Translations under genes and position numbers: made by a program
The notes under the pieces: model-generated
What the model saw: only the letters and a program-made list of their open reading frames with translations
Told to the model about the DNA's origin: nothing
Database searches by the model: none
Part shown: in pieces, positions 26,271-34,717 of the stretch
Layout: each line of letters starts with the position of its first letter
How positions within the stretch are numbered: the first letter of the stretch is position 1
DNA from: an uncultured bacterium
GTDB taxonomy: Bacteria; Verrucomicrobiota; Verrucomicrobiia; Verrucomicrobiales; V1-33
Reading direction: 5' to 3'
Length of the DNA: 54,857 nt
Assembly (NCBI GenBank): GCA_903954065.1
Contig: CAJBME010000187.1
Location: forward strand, 1 to 54,857

Positions 26271-27512
26271 ATGCCCCTTGTTCCCATCTTGATGCCCCAG
26301 CTTGGTGAATCGATTGCTGAGGCGACCGTGAAGCACCTTGGCATTGTTCTTGGCCAGGAGGTGTTGGCGGATGCTGAGATTATGGAGGTGGAGACGCAGA
26401 AGGCGACGATGTCGGTCACGGTGCCGTGTGCCGGTCGGGTGGCTGATTTACGAGCGGAAGTGGAAGTGAGTTATGCGGTGGGGGCGACGCTGGGGTATCT
26501 TGAAGTGACGATGGAGGAGGCGTTGCGGGCGGGGATTGAGTTGCCGGAAACGCCGATGGTTTCGCCGGAAGCGCAGACGTCATCGGTGGTGGTCGAGGAG
26601 AACCTGCATTTTCGGTATGATGCGGGTGATTTGTTTGCGGGCGATGACGGTCAGCCGACGGTGGAGCCGGTATGGCGCGGGCTGCCGGTGCCGGCCAATG
26701 CGACGGGCGCCAGTTATATTTCGCCGCGGATGCGGGTACGGATGGCGGAGTTGGGGTTGAATGCGGCTGATCTGGCGGCGGTGGCGGGCACGGGCGAAGG
26801 CGGGCGGGTGACGGTGGAGGATTTTGAGCGGTTTATGACCAGCATTGAGAAGCTGCCGATGACCAAGGCCAGTCCGATGCGGGTGGCGGTGGCGGATGCG
26901 ATGCGGCGGTCGTGGACCCGTCCGCTGGCTACGGTGGGGATCACGGTGGCGCTTGATACCTTGCTGGCTCACCGGCGGACGGTAGAGGCCCGGCCTGGGC
27001 CGACGTTGTATGCGATTCGGGCGCTGGCCATTGCGCTGGCTGAATCACCGGCTTTGGCGGGACGTTTGGTGGGCGGGCGCATTGTTCATCCCAAAGGGAT
27101 CGATATCGGATTTGCGGTGGAAGTGGATGATGGGGTTTTGGTTCCGATGATTCGGGACGTCGACCGTCAGCCGTTGGCTAGTTTGACGCAGACGTATAAT
27201 ACGTTGGTGGAGAAAGGTCGATCCAAGCGGTTGCCGCCGGAGGCGATTGGGACGGGGGCGGCGACGGTGACGAACTTTGGCACCTTTGGTATTGTGTGGG
27301 CGACCCCTATTCCGCTACCGGAGCAGAACCTGCTGCTCGGGCTGGGGGCGGGGCGGCAGGCGCCGGTCTGGTCGGAGCAGGAGCAGCGGTTTCTTCCAGT
27401 GACCGAGGCGCAGCTGACGCTGAGTTTTGATCATCGTATTCTTGATGGCGGGGCGGCGGGGCGGTTGTTGCACCGTATTGCCACCCTTATGCAGAAGCCG
27501 GCTGAATTGTAG
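26271..27512 (+). CDS. 2-oxoacid dehydrogenase E2 component (dihydrolipoamide acyltransferase)
   Basis: A 413-residue protein from the ATG at 26271. It has one lipoyl domain (1-80) with lipoyl lysine K44 in EVETQKATMSV, a linker, a peripheral subunit-binding domain (about 140-180: YISPRMRVRMAELGLNAADL and GEGGRVTVEDF), and the catalytic domain with SFDHRILDGG (H388, D392). The E2 core transfers the acyl group to CoA. No lipoamide dehydrogenase (E3) gene follows, so E3 must be shared from elsewhere. Both the lysine-flanking motif (TQKA rather than TDKA) and the catalytic domain look functional. Confidence 0.92.
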   Translation: MPLVPILMPQLGESIAEATVKHLGIVLGQEVLADAEIMEVETQKATMSVTVPCAGRVADLRAEVEVSYAVGATLGYLEVTMEEALRAGIELPETPMVSPEAQTSSVVVEENLHFRYDAGDLFAGDDGQPTVEPVWRGLPVPANATGASYISPRMRVRMAELGLNAADLAAVAGTGEGGRVTVEDFERFMTSIEKLPMTKASPMRVAVADAMRRSWTRPLATVGITVALDTLLAHRRTVEARPGPTLYAIRALAIALAESPALAGRLVGGRIVHPKGIDIGFAVEVDDGVLVPMIRDVDRQPLASLTQTYNTLVEKGRSKRLPPEAIGTGAATVTNFGTFGIVWATPIPLPEQNLLLGLGAGRQAPVWSEQEQRFLPVTEAQLTLSFDHRILDGGAAGRLLHRIATLMQKPAEL

Positions 27513-27622
27513 GGATGGCAGGAATTGGATGACGGCGGGAGCGGAAGTCTTGTGATGGACCCGTCGCGACTTCTGGCCTAGAGTGAAGCTCGTTTATTCA
27601 CCCTTCATTCCAGCTCCATTCC

Positions 27623-28174
27623 ATGCGTAACTGTTTTCTCTCTCCGTTGTTCGCCGTTCTGGCCGTCTTGACCCTGGCTTCCACTCCCACTGTGCAGGGC
27701 GAAGAAGCGGCGGCCAAACCCCTTAAAGTCGGCTCCTTTAGTTTTTCCGTGGGAGCTCCATGGAAAGAGAGTGATACGCCAGGACCGATGAGCCAAGGGA
27801 CCATCGAGACGCCAGGCAAAGACGGCGCGGCTGGACTCAAAGCCTCGTTTTATCATTTTGGGCCTGGTCAGGGCGGGGCGCTCTCTGGCAATATCGAGCG
27901 GTGGCAGGGCATGTTCCAATCGTCTCCAGCGGTGAAAACCGAGAAGGAAGAAATGGAGTTTGGCAAAGAAAAAGCCACGTTGGTGACATTGTCAGGCACG
28001 TACGTGGGATCGCGATTCAGTCCGGAAAAAGAACCACGGGTCGAGTACACGTTGCTGGCGGCGGTGTTGCCGAGTGAAGCGGGGGACGTGTATATTCGAC
28101 TGGTGGGTCCGAGTGCTGGGGTGGCGGCGGCTCGTGAAGACTTTAAAAAGATGCTGCTGACCGCGGTTAAATAA
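27623..28174 (+). CDS. Small exported protein of unknown function
   Basis: A 183-residue protein with a clear signal peptide (LSPLFAVLAVLTLASTPTVQG, cleavage near 26). The mature part is mostly beta-strand-like (LKVGSFSFSVGAPWKE, LVTLSGTYVGSRF, YTLLAAVLPSEAGDVYIRLVGP) and ends with a helix (AAAREDFKKMLLTAV). The layout resembles exported proteins seen repeatedly in planctomycetes and verrucomicrobia without assigned function. It is monocistronic, separated by 110 bp from the E2 gene, and its end faces that of the giant surface protein. Confidence 0.7.
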   Translation: MRNCFLSPLFAVLAVLTLASTPTVQGEEAAAKPLKVGSFSFSVGAPWKESDTPGPMSQGTIETPGKDGAAGLKASFYHFGPGQGGALSGNIERWQGMFQSSPAVKTEKEEMEFGKEKATLVTLSGTYVGSRFSPEKEPRVEYTLLAAVLPSEAGDVYIRLVGPSAGVAAAREDFKKMLLTAVK

Positions 28175-28453
28175 GGCAAGCGGATAGCGTCTCAGAGGCC
28201 GTTGCGCCGTTCGGGTCCGAAGTGATGGGCCCGGCGGCAGTTTGGGCGGCAGTCTCAGCGGTGTTGGTCATTGCGGGGTATAATTGCCCCGGCGGCGTGA
28301 GGGGAGGTGAGTGGCAGGGGTGTCCGCGGTTTTGGGTAGAGTGTGTCAGGCCACGTGTCGGCTGTGATGTGGGCCTGCGCGGAGGGGGGAGGTATGGGCG
28401 TCCGGCATTTTGTGCTTTGGCCATGGGAGGGCGGGGCACGGCTGATGGGCCGA
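28175..28453. other. Convergent intergenic region
   Basis: This stretch lies between the ends of the small exported protein gene and the giant surface protein gene. It is GC-rich, carries only chance open frames, and shows no clear terminator hairpin or repeat. Confidence 0.5.
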
Positions 28454-31400
28454 TCAGCGAGCGATGAGGCGATAGAATTCGTGACTGGCGTTGGCGGGGA
28501 TGGTGGCGCGGTGGATTTGGGAGGTGCCGGCGGGTGGCGAGGCGCTAGTGGGGACTGGGACCCAGGAGCCTGGCTGCAGGGAGGGTGATTTTTCGAGAGT
28601 GACGACCACGCCTTGGTGGTCGGTTTCGAGGGTGAAGGAGATCTCGAGCTGGTCGGAGGTGAGGGCCAAATTCATGGGGGGTTGTGGATTGGTGAGGCCT
28701 GGGGCCGTGCCGAGGGCGAACTCGAGGAGATTGGGCACTCCATCCAGATCGGGGTCGGCGGTGGTTCCCTGTTCGGCTGGCGGGAGGCCGCTGCTGCTGA
28801 TCCAGCCGGCAAAACCGGGCGTCGGTGGGACGGCCAAGCCTGGGCTGGGCGGGCCGGCAATCCAGTTGGCGGCTTCATTGCCGTACTTATTCTCGGTGAT
28901 TTTGAGCAGCGCCAGCCCTGAGCCGGAGGCCTCGCTGGGCCATGGGGTACTGATGCCGTAGCTGACGCGATCGACCCGGGCGAACTGGCGGATGCCGGCG
29001 GCGTCCATGCCGGCGGGGCGGCTCATTTGCACGGATTCGCCCTCATTGGAAAGTCGGCCGCTGGCCCATTCGATGATTTGGGTGGCGGCTGGAACGTCAA
29101 AAGACGCGAGGAAGACAGAGCGATTTTTGACGAGCAAGACCCGTTCACCCGGGGCGAGGGTGACGGGGGTGGTGGAGGAGAATTCAAAGTCGATGCCATC
29201 GGTTATCCTCCAGGCGCTGGTCCGGCTTGAGTCGAAGAGCGGGACGGCGGTGTCGGAGACATTGAGTAGTTCGATGTATTCGGAGTCGGGGTGGCCGGCT
29301 GGCTCGAACATGATTTCTGCAATGACGATGGGACCGACTCTGGGCGCGCTGTTGGGCTGGCCTGGAGTGGCGGTGTTCATGGCGATGAAATTCCATGAAT
29401 CTGTTCCGGCCTTGTAATAATTGCCGAGGGATTCTCCTGGCATGGTGGGGCCAAATTCCTCTTGGGCGTGATAGTCAGTAAGTTGATCATTGACGGCGGA
29501 AGTCAGGTGCACGGTTTCACCCACGTCGCTGAGGGCGAAAGGAGTGATGCGGCCCGGATCAAGGCTGGTTTGACCAAAGTGCAGGTTTTCGTAGAAGACG
29601 GTGCGACCGCCCGGCGGCAGCACGGTGCCGACTGGAAGGCGGTATTTGCGCAAATCCAGACCGCTGTCGCTGAGGAACCATCCGCTGAGGTCGACGGGGA
29701 CGGCGGAGCGATTGTACAGCTCAATCCAGTCGCTGGTTTCGGCTTCCGAATTGGCGAGGAGTTCGTCGATGACGACGGTCTGGGTCAGGGCGTACGGGTA
29801 ATCGGTGGGGCTGTACGTGTAGAGTGCTCCGATGTCGGCGCGCGAGTTGTCGGGATCAACGGGGTGGGCTGGGTCTCCGGCGTTGATGGCCGGAGATTCT
29901 GGGCGCAGTTGGTAATTCAGGGCTAGAGGCTCGATGAAGAGCGGGTCCGCGAGGATATTAGCCGTGCCGGTGATGGGAACGGTGTCGCTGAGCGAGTAGT
30001 TGACCGAGAGAGTGGAGAGACTGTCGGCGAGGGCGGGGATGCTCGAGCATTTGGAAAAGATCGAGTGGGTGATGACGGCGGCGCCACCGCCATCGCCGAA
30101 GTTTTTCTCATAGACGTCCACGCCGATGGGGCAGGATATGAATGAATTCTGGTCGATGGTGACCAGCGAACCGAAATCTTTCACGCCGACGCCCAGAGTG
30201 CATCCGACGATCAGATTGCGGCGCATGATCACGGTGGATCCTTGGCCGACGGAGACGCCTTTGTCCGAGTTGTAATAAATCAGGTTTCCTTCAATGAGCA
30301 CGTTGCGGCATTGTTCGCCGACGTCGATCCCATCGCAGTTGGGCCCCTGAAACCGGTAGATGCGGCATCCTGAGATGAGGCCATCGACGACGCCGTCGTA
30401 ATCGATGGCATCGGTATCGGGGGCATTGTTGCCGATGAAGTCGCAATTGCGTGTTTCGGCTTGGCCGTTTTTGACATTGATGCAGTCGCCGGTGTACGGG
30501 GTGTGGAGTCGGCTATTGGCCATCTTGATGGATCCGCCGCGACAAAAAACCGGGCCGTCGCAGTGGTCGATGTCGAGGTTGTCGATGACCAGAGTGGCAT
30601 TCAAGCCGGAGAGGGCGTAGGGGGCGTTGATGGGATCGAACCCGCGGGTGGCACCGCGCAGGGTGAGGTGGTTCAGGGTGGACGGGCTGCTGGGGTTTTC
30701 GAAGCTCAGGCCGCCCCAGCGGGCGTTCTGACGTCCGAGGAAATGGACGGGGGCGGCGGATGTGCCTTGAACGATGAGGGCGCCTTGAACGCGGATGTGG
30801 CGGCCGGCGGGGAGGAGCACGGTGACTCCAGATTCGATGGTCAGGGTGACTTGAGGTGGGACGATCAAGTCGGAGGTGAGGACGTAGGGGGAGGCGTCGG
30901 TGCGGAAGGTGGTATCGGCGGCGAGGGCGCCGCCGGTGGTGGTTTCTCCTGAGGGCACGAATTGGGCGGTTAGGGTGGCAGGGCCGTCGAGAAGGAGGGT
31001 GATTTTATCGTTGGTGCTGGTGGCGGCACCTTTCCAAGCCTCGAAGCGAAAGCCGGGGGCGGGCATGGCCTGTATTTCGACGGGGATTTGCGGAAAGCAT
31101 TTCATGGTGCTTGGTTCCACGGCGACGCCATTGACGAGGAATCGGCCGCTGGCGGCTGACTCGGTGGTGAGGGCGAGCTCGACGGCGGGGGTGGCCAAGT
31201 TGAGGGCGGTCTGGATTTCGGCGTGGATGCCGGCGGGCCGGAGGTTGGCGAATTCTTTAATGTCCCGGAGGTTGCTGGCGCGGCTGCTGGCGGTCATGCC
31301 GCCTTTTGACCCCCAGCGGGCGCTATGGCGCGGGGCTTCCTTTTCCACCTCGGTGGCCATTTGATCGACGATGCCGATGATGCGTGACGGCAGGAAAGTG

Positions 31401-33721
31401 GAGGCCATGTGGGCGGCGAAGCGCTGGGCGAGCCGGTGGCGGAATACGGTGCTGGTTTTCAGCCGCACGAGCAGCGTTTCACTGGCCAGCATGTCGCGCA
31501 GGATGCGGCTATTGAGCTGGGAAGTGGCGATGGTCCGATCCATGTCAGGAACGAACCACTGCCATTTTCCGCCGGGCGTGCGCGGGCGCCAGAACTCGCG
31601 GTTGTGGAACCACGAAGTATTGTTGCCGTATGATTCTGCGACGATGAAGTCGATGAAGCTGTCCAGATCGACGCGGGATTCGAGGGAGGCGAAGACGGCT
31701 GGGTCGTTGAGGTCTTGAGTTTGGACGAAGTCGAGGAGTTCGAGCCAGTGGGTGGAGTCGCCTTTTTCGACGCCGAGGGTGACGGCTCCGGAGGTGACGT
31801 GGCCGTAGAGGAGGTGGTCGACCTCTCCAGCGTTGAGGTGAAAGCGTTGGAAGAACCAAGCGTCATCCCAGCGTGAGCGGAGGTCATGGATGCCCCAGTA
31901 GGCGCCATTGATGAAGACGACAGTGGCGCGGTAATCGGACCCGTGGACGCGCATTTGATCTTGGGTGATGAATCCCCACATGCCGTCGCGCAGCATTTCT
32001 TTGTTCCAGGCGTCGCCGCCATCGCGCAGGGTGAGCCCGGTGTGAATGGGGATCGTGGTTCCGGGAAAAAGGTCGTATTTGATCTCGTCGCTGCCGTATT
32101 TGCCCCGGACGGAGAAGTTCAATGCCCGCTGGGCATGGACCCAATTGTTCTCGCCACCCATGCGAAATCCCCCATTCACGCGGAAGCCGGGGGCGCCGCC
32201 GGGGGCGAAAAACTCCAGCGATCCGGGAGCGTCTTTTCCTTTGTAGACGTCATGTAAATCTTGGGAGGCGTCGGCCACGCCCTCGTGCTGGTTGTAATAA
32301 ATGCCGATGCGATCATCGAAGAGGACCGCGGGATCGGCGACCACTGAGACGTAGGGAACTTGGCCTTGATTTTCGCCGATGAAATAAGTGCGGGTGGCGA
32401 CGGAGCCGTGGGGTTTTCCGGCCTCGAAGGCGCGGGCGCGGATGACGGTGGTGGCAGTGACGACCAATGGTTCGGTGTAGGCCGGCGAGGAGTCGTGCGG
32501 GATCGAGCCGTCCAGCGTGTAGCGGATGGTTCCGGCGGTGGTGGTGAGGGTGACGGTTTGCGGGTCAGGGTAGATGCCGGCGGCTGGAGAAACGGTCACC
32601 TCGTTTCCGGACGACCGCAGGTCGTCGACGGTGGAGCTGGTGTTGGCTTTTCCGGGCGTGGGAGTGGCCAATTGGACCCAGTCACCGGCTTCGTTGCGCC
32701 CGCGGGAAATGTCCGACAGCTGCAGACCATACGAGTGGCTGTCGACGATGTTCGCGGCGGTGAAGCTGATGGCCTCCAAGCCTAAGTCAAAACTGACATC
32801 CGCGCTGTCGGGTGTGACCTGATGGACTTCGACGGCGATGAGGTTCTCGCCGGGCAGTAGATCGGAGGGAGCCAGGGTGTACGTAGTGAAATTATTTTCC
32901 GTGGCCTGAAAAACTGGTGCGACGGCCAGGGTGGTGTGATTGATTTCTCCGGCGGGAAGGTTTTGCCTGATTATTTCCTTACCGTTGAGGTAAACGACGG
33001 CGCCGTCATCGGCCACGAGGCGCAAGTTGAGTCCGAAGAGCGTGGACGGGTCTGGGGCCTGAAATGTGTGGCGCAGATAGGTGGTGATATGGCGATTGCT
33101 GGTGCTGGGGCCGTACGAAATCACGGTCGCCTCGTCGTTGTCACCGTAACCGAGTTGTGGCGGTCCCTGGGCCCAAAGGCTGTCATCATACGCGCGGCTT
33201 CTCCATTGCGTGCTCTGGTTGGATCCATCGTCCAGATAGCGCCAGACCGATGGTTGCGCCGGGGCCACCGGGGTCGGACGGGCGGCGGTGATGAGCGGCG
33301 TCCGGCCCGCGCCCTCTACCCGGCTCAACACCACCGCTTCACCGACCGACGATAAAGAGAAATTCGTGTGATACCCCTCGGTGGTGAAAGACCTCCACGG
33401 CCAGTATCCGCGCGGAAATGATTTTCCGGGTTCAGTGTCATATCCGTCGGCCCAGACGACAAGACGGCCGCGCGCCGGAATCGTGGCCGTGGCCGGAAAG
33501 GGCCATTTGTATGGGTTGCCCGTCGAGTCGCTCAAGTACCAGCCATCGAGAGAAACCGCTTCAGCTGAGGTGTTTTCCAGTTCGATCCAATCAGGATAGT
33601 CCTCAAAATCAACAATATCTGGATGCGCTTGCGTGTTGGACGCAAGAAATTCACTGATTCTGACTTGGGCGGCCAAGGGGCCGCAAAGGGCACAAAATAC
33701 CCCCAGTAATTTGAGGAACAT
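28454..33721 (-). CDS. Giant exported protein: lamin-tail, chitobiase-like, CotH kinase-like and beta-helix domains
   Basis: A 1755-residue protein from the ATG at 33721; a TTG nine bases upstream is less likely. Domains in order (approximate residues): signal peptide 1-20; lamin-tail domain 20-145 (VRISEFLASNTQ, DWIELENTS); a lectin-like domain 160-335 (LRLVADDGAVVYLNGKEI); a chitobiase C-terminal-like domain 375-450 (RYTLDGSIPHDSSPAYTEPL); CotH kinase-like domain 455-800 (FRVNGGFRMGGENNW, LRDGGDAWNKEMLRDGM, FVPDMDRTI); a divergent repeat with GFRFEAWKGA; a right-handed parallel beta-helix 930-1300 (many GxxVxIxxN-type coils); two further lamin-tail domains 1305-1430 and 1440-1600; and a C-terminal region with DPDLDGVPNLLEFALGT, a calcium/thrombospondin-type-3-like motif. 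It is probably surface-bound or secreted; CotH domains phosphorylate proteins in spores, but activity here is untested. Confidence 0.85.
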   Translation of the reverse strand: MFLKLLGVFCALCGPLAAQVRISEFLASNTQAHPDIVDFEDYPDWIELENTSAEAVSLDGWYLSDSTGNPYKWPFPATATIPARGRLVVWADGYDTEPGKSFPRGYWPWRSFTTEGYHTNFSLSSVGEAVVLSRVEGAGRTPLITAARPTPVAPAQPSVWRYLDDGSNQSTQWRSRAYDDSLWAQGPPQLGYGDNDEATVISYGPSTSNRHITTYLRHTFQAPDPSTLFGLNLRLVADDGAVVYLNGKEIIRQNLPAGEINHTTLAVAPVFQATENNFTTYTLAPSDLLPGENLIAVEVHQVTPDSADVSFDLGLEAISFTAANIVDSHSYGLQLSDISRGRNEAGDWVQLATPTPGKANTSSTVDDLRSSGNEVTVSPAAGIYPDPQTVTLTTTAGTIRYTLDGSIPHDSSPAYTEPLVVTATTVIRARAFEAGKPHGSVATRTYFIGENQGQVPYVSVVADPAVLFDDRIGIYYNQHEGVADASQDLHDVYKGKDAPGSLEFFAPGGAPGFRVNGGFRMGGENNWVHAQRALNFSVRGKYGSDEIKYDLFPGTTIPIHTGLTLRDGGDAWNKEMLRDGMWGFITQDQMRVHGSDYRATVVFINGAYWGIHDLRSRWDDAWFFQRFHLNAGEVDHLLYGHVTSGAVTLGVEKGDSTHWLELLDFVQTQDLNDPAVFASLESRVDLDSFIDFIVAESYGNNTSWFHNREFWRPRTPGGKWQWFVPDMDRTIATSQLNSRILRDMLASETLLVRLKTSTVFRHRLAQRFAAHMASTFLPSRIIGIVDQMATEVEKEAPRHSARWGSKGGMTASSRASNLRDIKEFANLRPAGIHAEIQTALNLATPAVELALTTESAASGRFLVNGVAVEPSTMKCFPQIPVEIQAMPAPGFRFEAWKGAATSTNDKITLLLDGPATLTAQFVPSGETTTGGALAADTTFRTDASPYVLTSDLIVPPQVTLTIESGVTVLLPAGRHIRVQGALIVQGTSAAPVHFLGRQNARWGGLSFENPSSPSTLNHLTLRGATRGFDPINAPYALSGLNATLVIDNLDIDHCDGPVFCRGGSIKMANSRLHTPYTGDCINVKNGQAETRNCDFIGNNAPDTDAIDYDGVVDGLISGCRIYRFQGPNCDGIDVGEQCRNVLIEGNLIYYNSDKGVSVGQGSTVIMRRNLIVGCTLGVGVKDFGSLVTIDQNSFISCPIGVDVYEKNFGDGGGAAVITHSIFSKCSSIPALADSLSTLSVNYSLSDTVPITGTANILADPLFIEPLALNYQLRPESPAINAGDPAHPVDPDNSRADIGALYTYSPTDYPYALTQTVVIDELLANSEAETSDWIELYNRSAVPVDLSGWFLSDSGLDLRKYRLPVGTVLPPGGRTVFYENLHFGQTSLDPGRITPFALSDVGETVHLTSAVNDQLTDYHAQEEFGPTMPGESLGNYYKAGTDSWNFIAMNTATPGQPNSAPRVGPIVIAEIMFEPAGHPDSEYIELLNVSDTAVPLFDSSRTSAWRITDGIDFEFSSTTPVTLAPGERVLLVKNRSVFLASFDVPAATQIIEWASGRLSNEGESVQMSRPAGMDAAGIRQFARVDRVSYGISTPWPSEASGSGLALLKITENKYGNEAANWIAGPPSPGLAVPPTPGFAGWISSSGLPPAEQGTTADPDLDGVPNLLEFALGTAPGLTNPQPPMNLALTSDQLEISFTLETDHQGVVVTLEKSPSLQPGSWVPVPTSASPPAGTSQIHRATIPANASHEFYRLIAR

Positions 33722-33771
33722 GTGTGACAAAAGCGAAACATTGACCGTAAAACAAGTTTTAAATTATTAGG

Positions 33772-33777
33772 ATTATA
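33772..33777 (-). promoter_or_regulatory. Candidate -10 element upstream of the giant surface protein gene
   Basis: On the minus strand a perfect TATAAT lies about 50 bp before the ATG at 33721, in a distinctly AT-rich stretch (about 33740-33810). A weak -35-like TTATCT lies 17 bases upstream of it. This is suggestive of a sigma-70-type promoter but rests on motif match alone. Confidence 0.35.
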
Positions 33778-33869
33778 ATTGAACTTTTTTTCTTAGATAA
33801 ATTTTTTGTCTGATGACGCTTGATGGCCGTGCACGGGGAGGTCGGAAATGGACTGTTTGCAAAACGGTC

Positions 33870-34613
33870 CCTGGAGTTTGGCCATTTGCTCTGGGGAAAA
33901 GACGCGGTCCTAGGGCGTGTGGCCTTGCCTTGCCCTCGTCGGGAAGTTAAAGGTGGAGAAGGGCGTTAAACTTCCCGCTGGCCGGGTCCGCCGGCCCCGG
34001 TTTCCACACTAGGCCCGGGAGCGCTGAGGTCCTCGTCGGCGAGTACGAAACCGATGATTCGCATCCGGCCCCATGCCAAAAGACGTTCGGAGAGGCGTTC
34101 GGCGCGGCGACCGGGGTCAGCGACCCACGGCTACAGAAATCCGGATCCGAAACGGCTGCGCAGGCGGCGACGCCGCCACTGTAGCCGGGTACGTTGGCCC
34201 CGCTTTCTACACTTGGCCTTCGGGCCACATCCTTCAAGACACGGCTCCGAAACCGCTTCTTCGCATTCGGCCCCATGCCAAAAAGACGTTCGGAGAGGTG
34301 TTCGGCGCCGCGACCGGGGTCAGCGACCCACGGCTACAGAAATCCGGATCCGAAACCACGGCGCAGGAGGCCAAGCCGCCACTGTAGCCGGGTACGCCGG
34401 CCCCGGTTTCCACACTTGGCCTTCGGGCCACATCCTTCAAGACACGGCTCCGAAACCGCTTCTTCGCATCCGGCCGCCTGCCAAAAAGACGTTCGGAGAG
34501 GCGTTCGGCGCCGCGACCGGGGTCAGCGACCCACGGCTACAAAAAATCCGAAGACGAAACGACTACGCAGGTCAGTTAACTTCCCGACGAGGGCACATTG
34601 GCCAAACTCCAGG
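33870..34613. mobile_element. Inverted-repeat-bounded non-coding element (MITE-like) without transposase
   Basis: The outer ends are a perfect 15-bp inverted repeat: CCTGGAGTTTGGCCA at 33870-33884 and its complement at 34599-34613. Inside it lies a second perfect 20-bp inverted repeat, TGCCCTCGTCGGGAAGTTAA at 33931-33950 and its complement at 34576-34595. In the right arm the two are 3 bases apart; in the left arm about 46 bases separate them. Between the arms lie three tandem 203-bp units. No target-site duplication is obvious and no protein-coding gene is present. A perfect 7-bp hairpin (CTCACCC / GGGTGAG, 34614-34630) abuts the right end. The structure suggests a non-autonomous mobile element or a regulatory/recombination array; neither is proven. 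Confidence 0.5.
33981..34595. repeat. Three tandem copies of a 203-bp unit
   Basis: Units start with GCCGGGTNCGNNGGCCCCG at 33981, 34184 and 34387, an exact 203-bp period. Each contains a 'CCACACTTGGCCTTCGGGCC'-type block (diverged in the first copy), then 'GACGTTCGGAGAGGCGTTCG' and 'CGACCGGGGTCAGCGACCCA', ending with a GGCTACA that is complementary to the TGTAGCC preceding copies two and three. The first copy is the most diverged. Because 203 is not a multiple of three, the same DNA is read in a different frame in each unit, which argues against protein coding. A fourth copy is at 51571-51779. Confidence 0.9.
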
Positions 34614-34717
34614 CTCACCCGCAGGGTGAGTGCTGAATCGTTGCTATAAATCACCCATTTCTCTGAGCTTTATTTACTTGAAGCATTTTTGTGAAATCGT
34701 CATCTCCGCTTTAAAGC

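Noticed and set aside
33981..34595. The 203-bp units as a CRISPR array
   Set aside because: Units are far longer than CRISPR repeats, directly adjacent without unique spacers, and no cas genes are present.
33870..34613. An insertion sequence with transposase
   Set aside because: Inverted repeats are present, but no transposase reading frame exists between them, and no target duplication is visible.
34054..34649. Several overlapping open frames (up to 191 codons) across the 203-bp array
   Set aside because: The same repeated DNA is read in all three frames because 203 is not a multiple of three; composition is Arg-rich and low in protein-like features. They are open by GC content, not coding.
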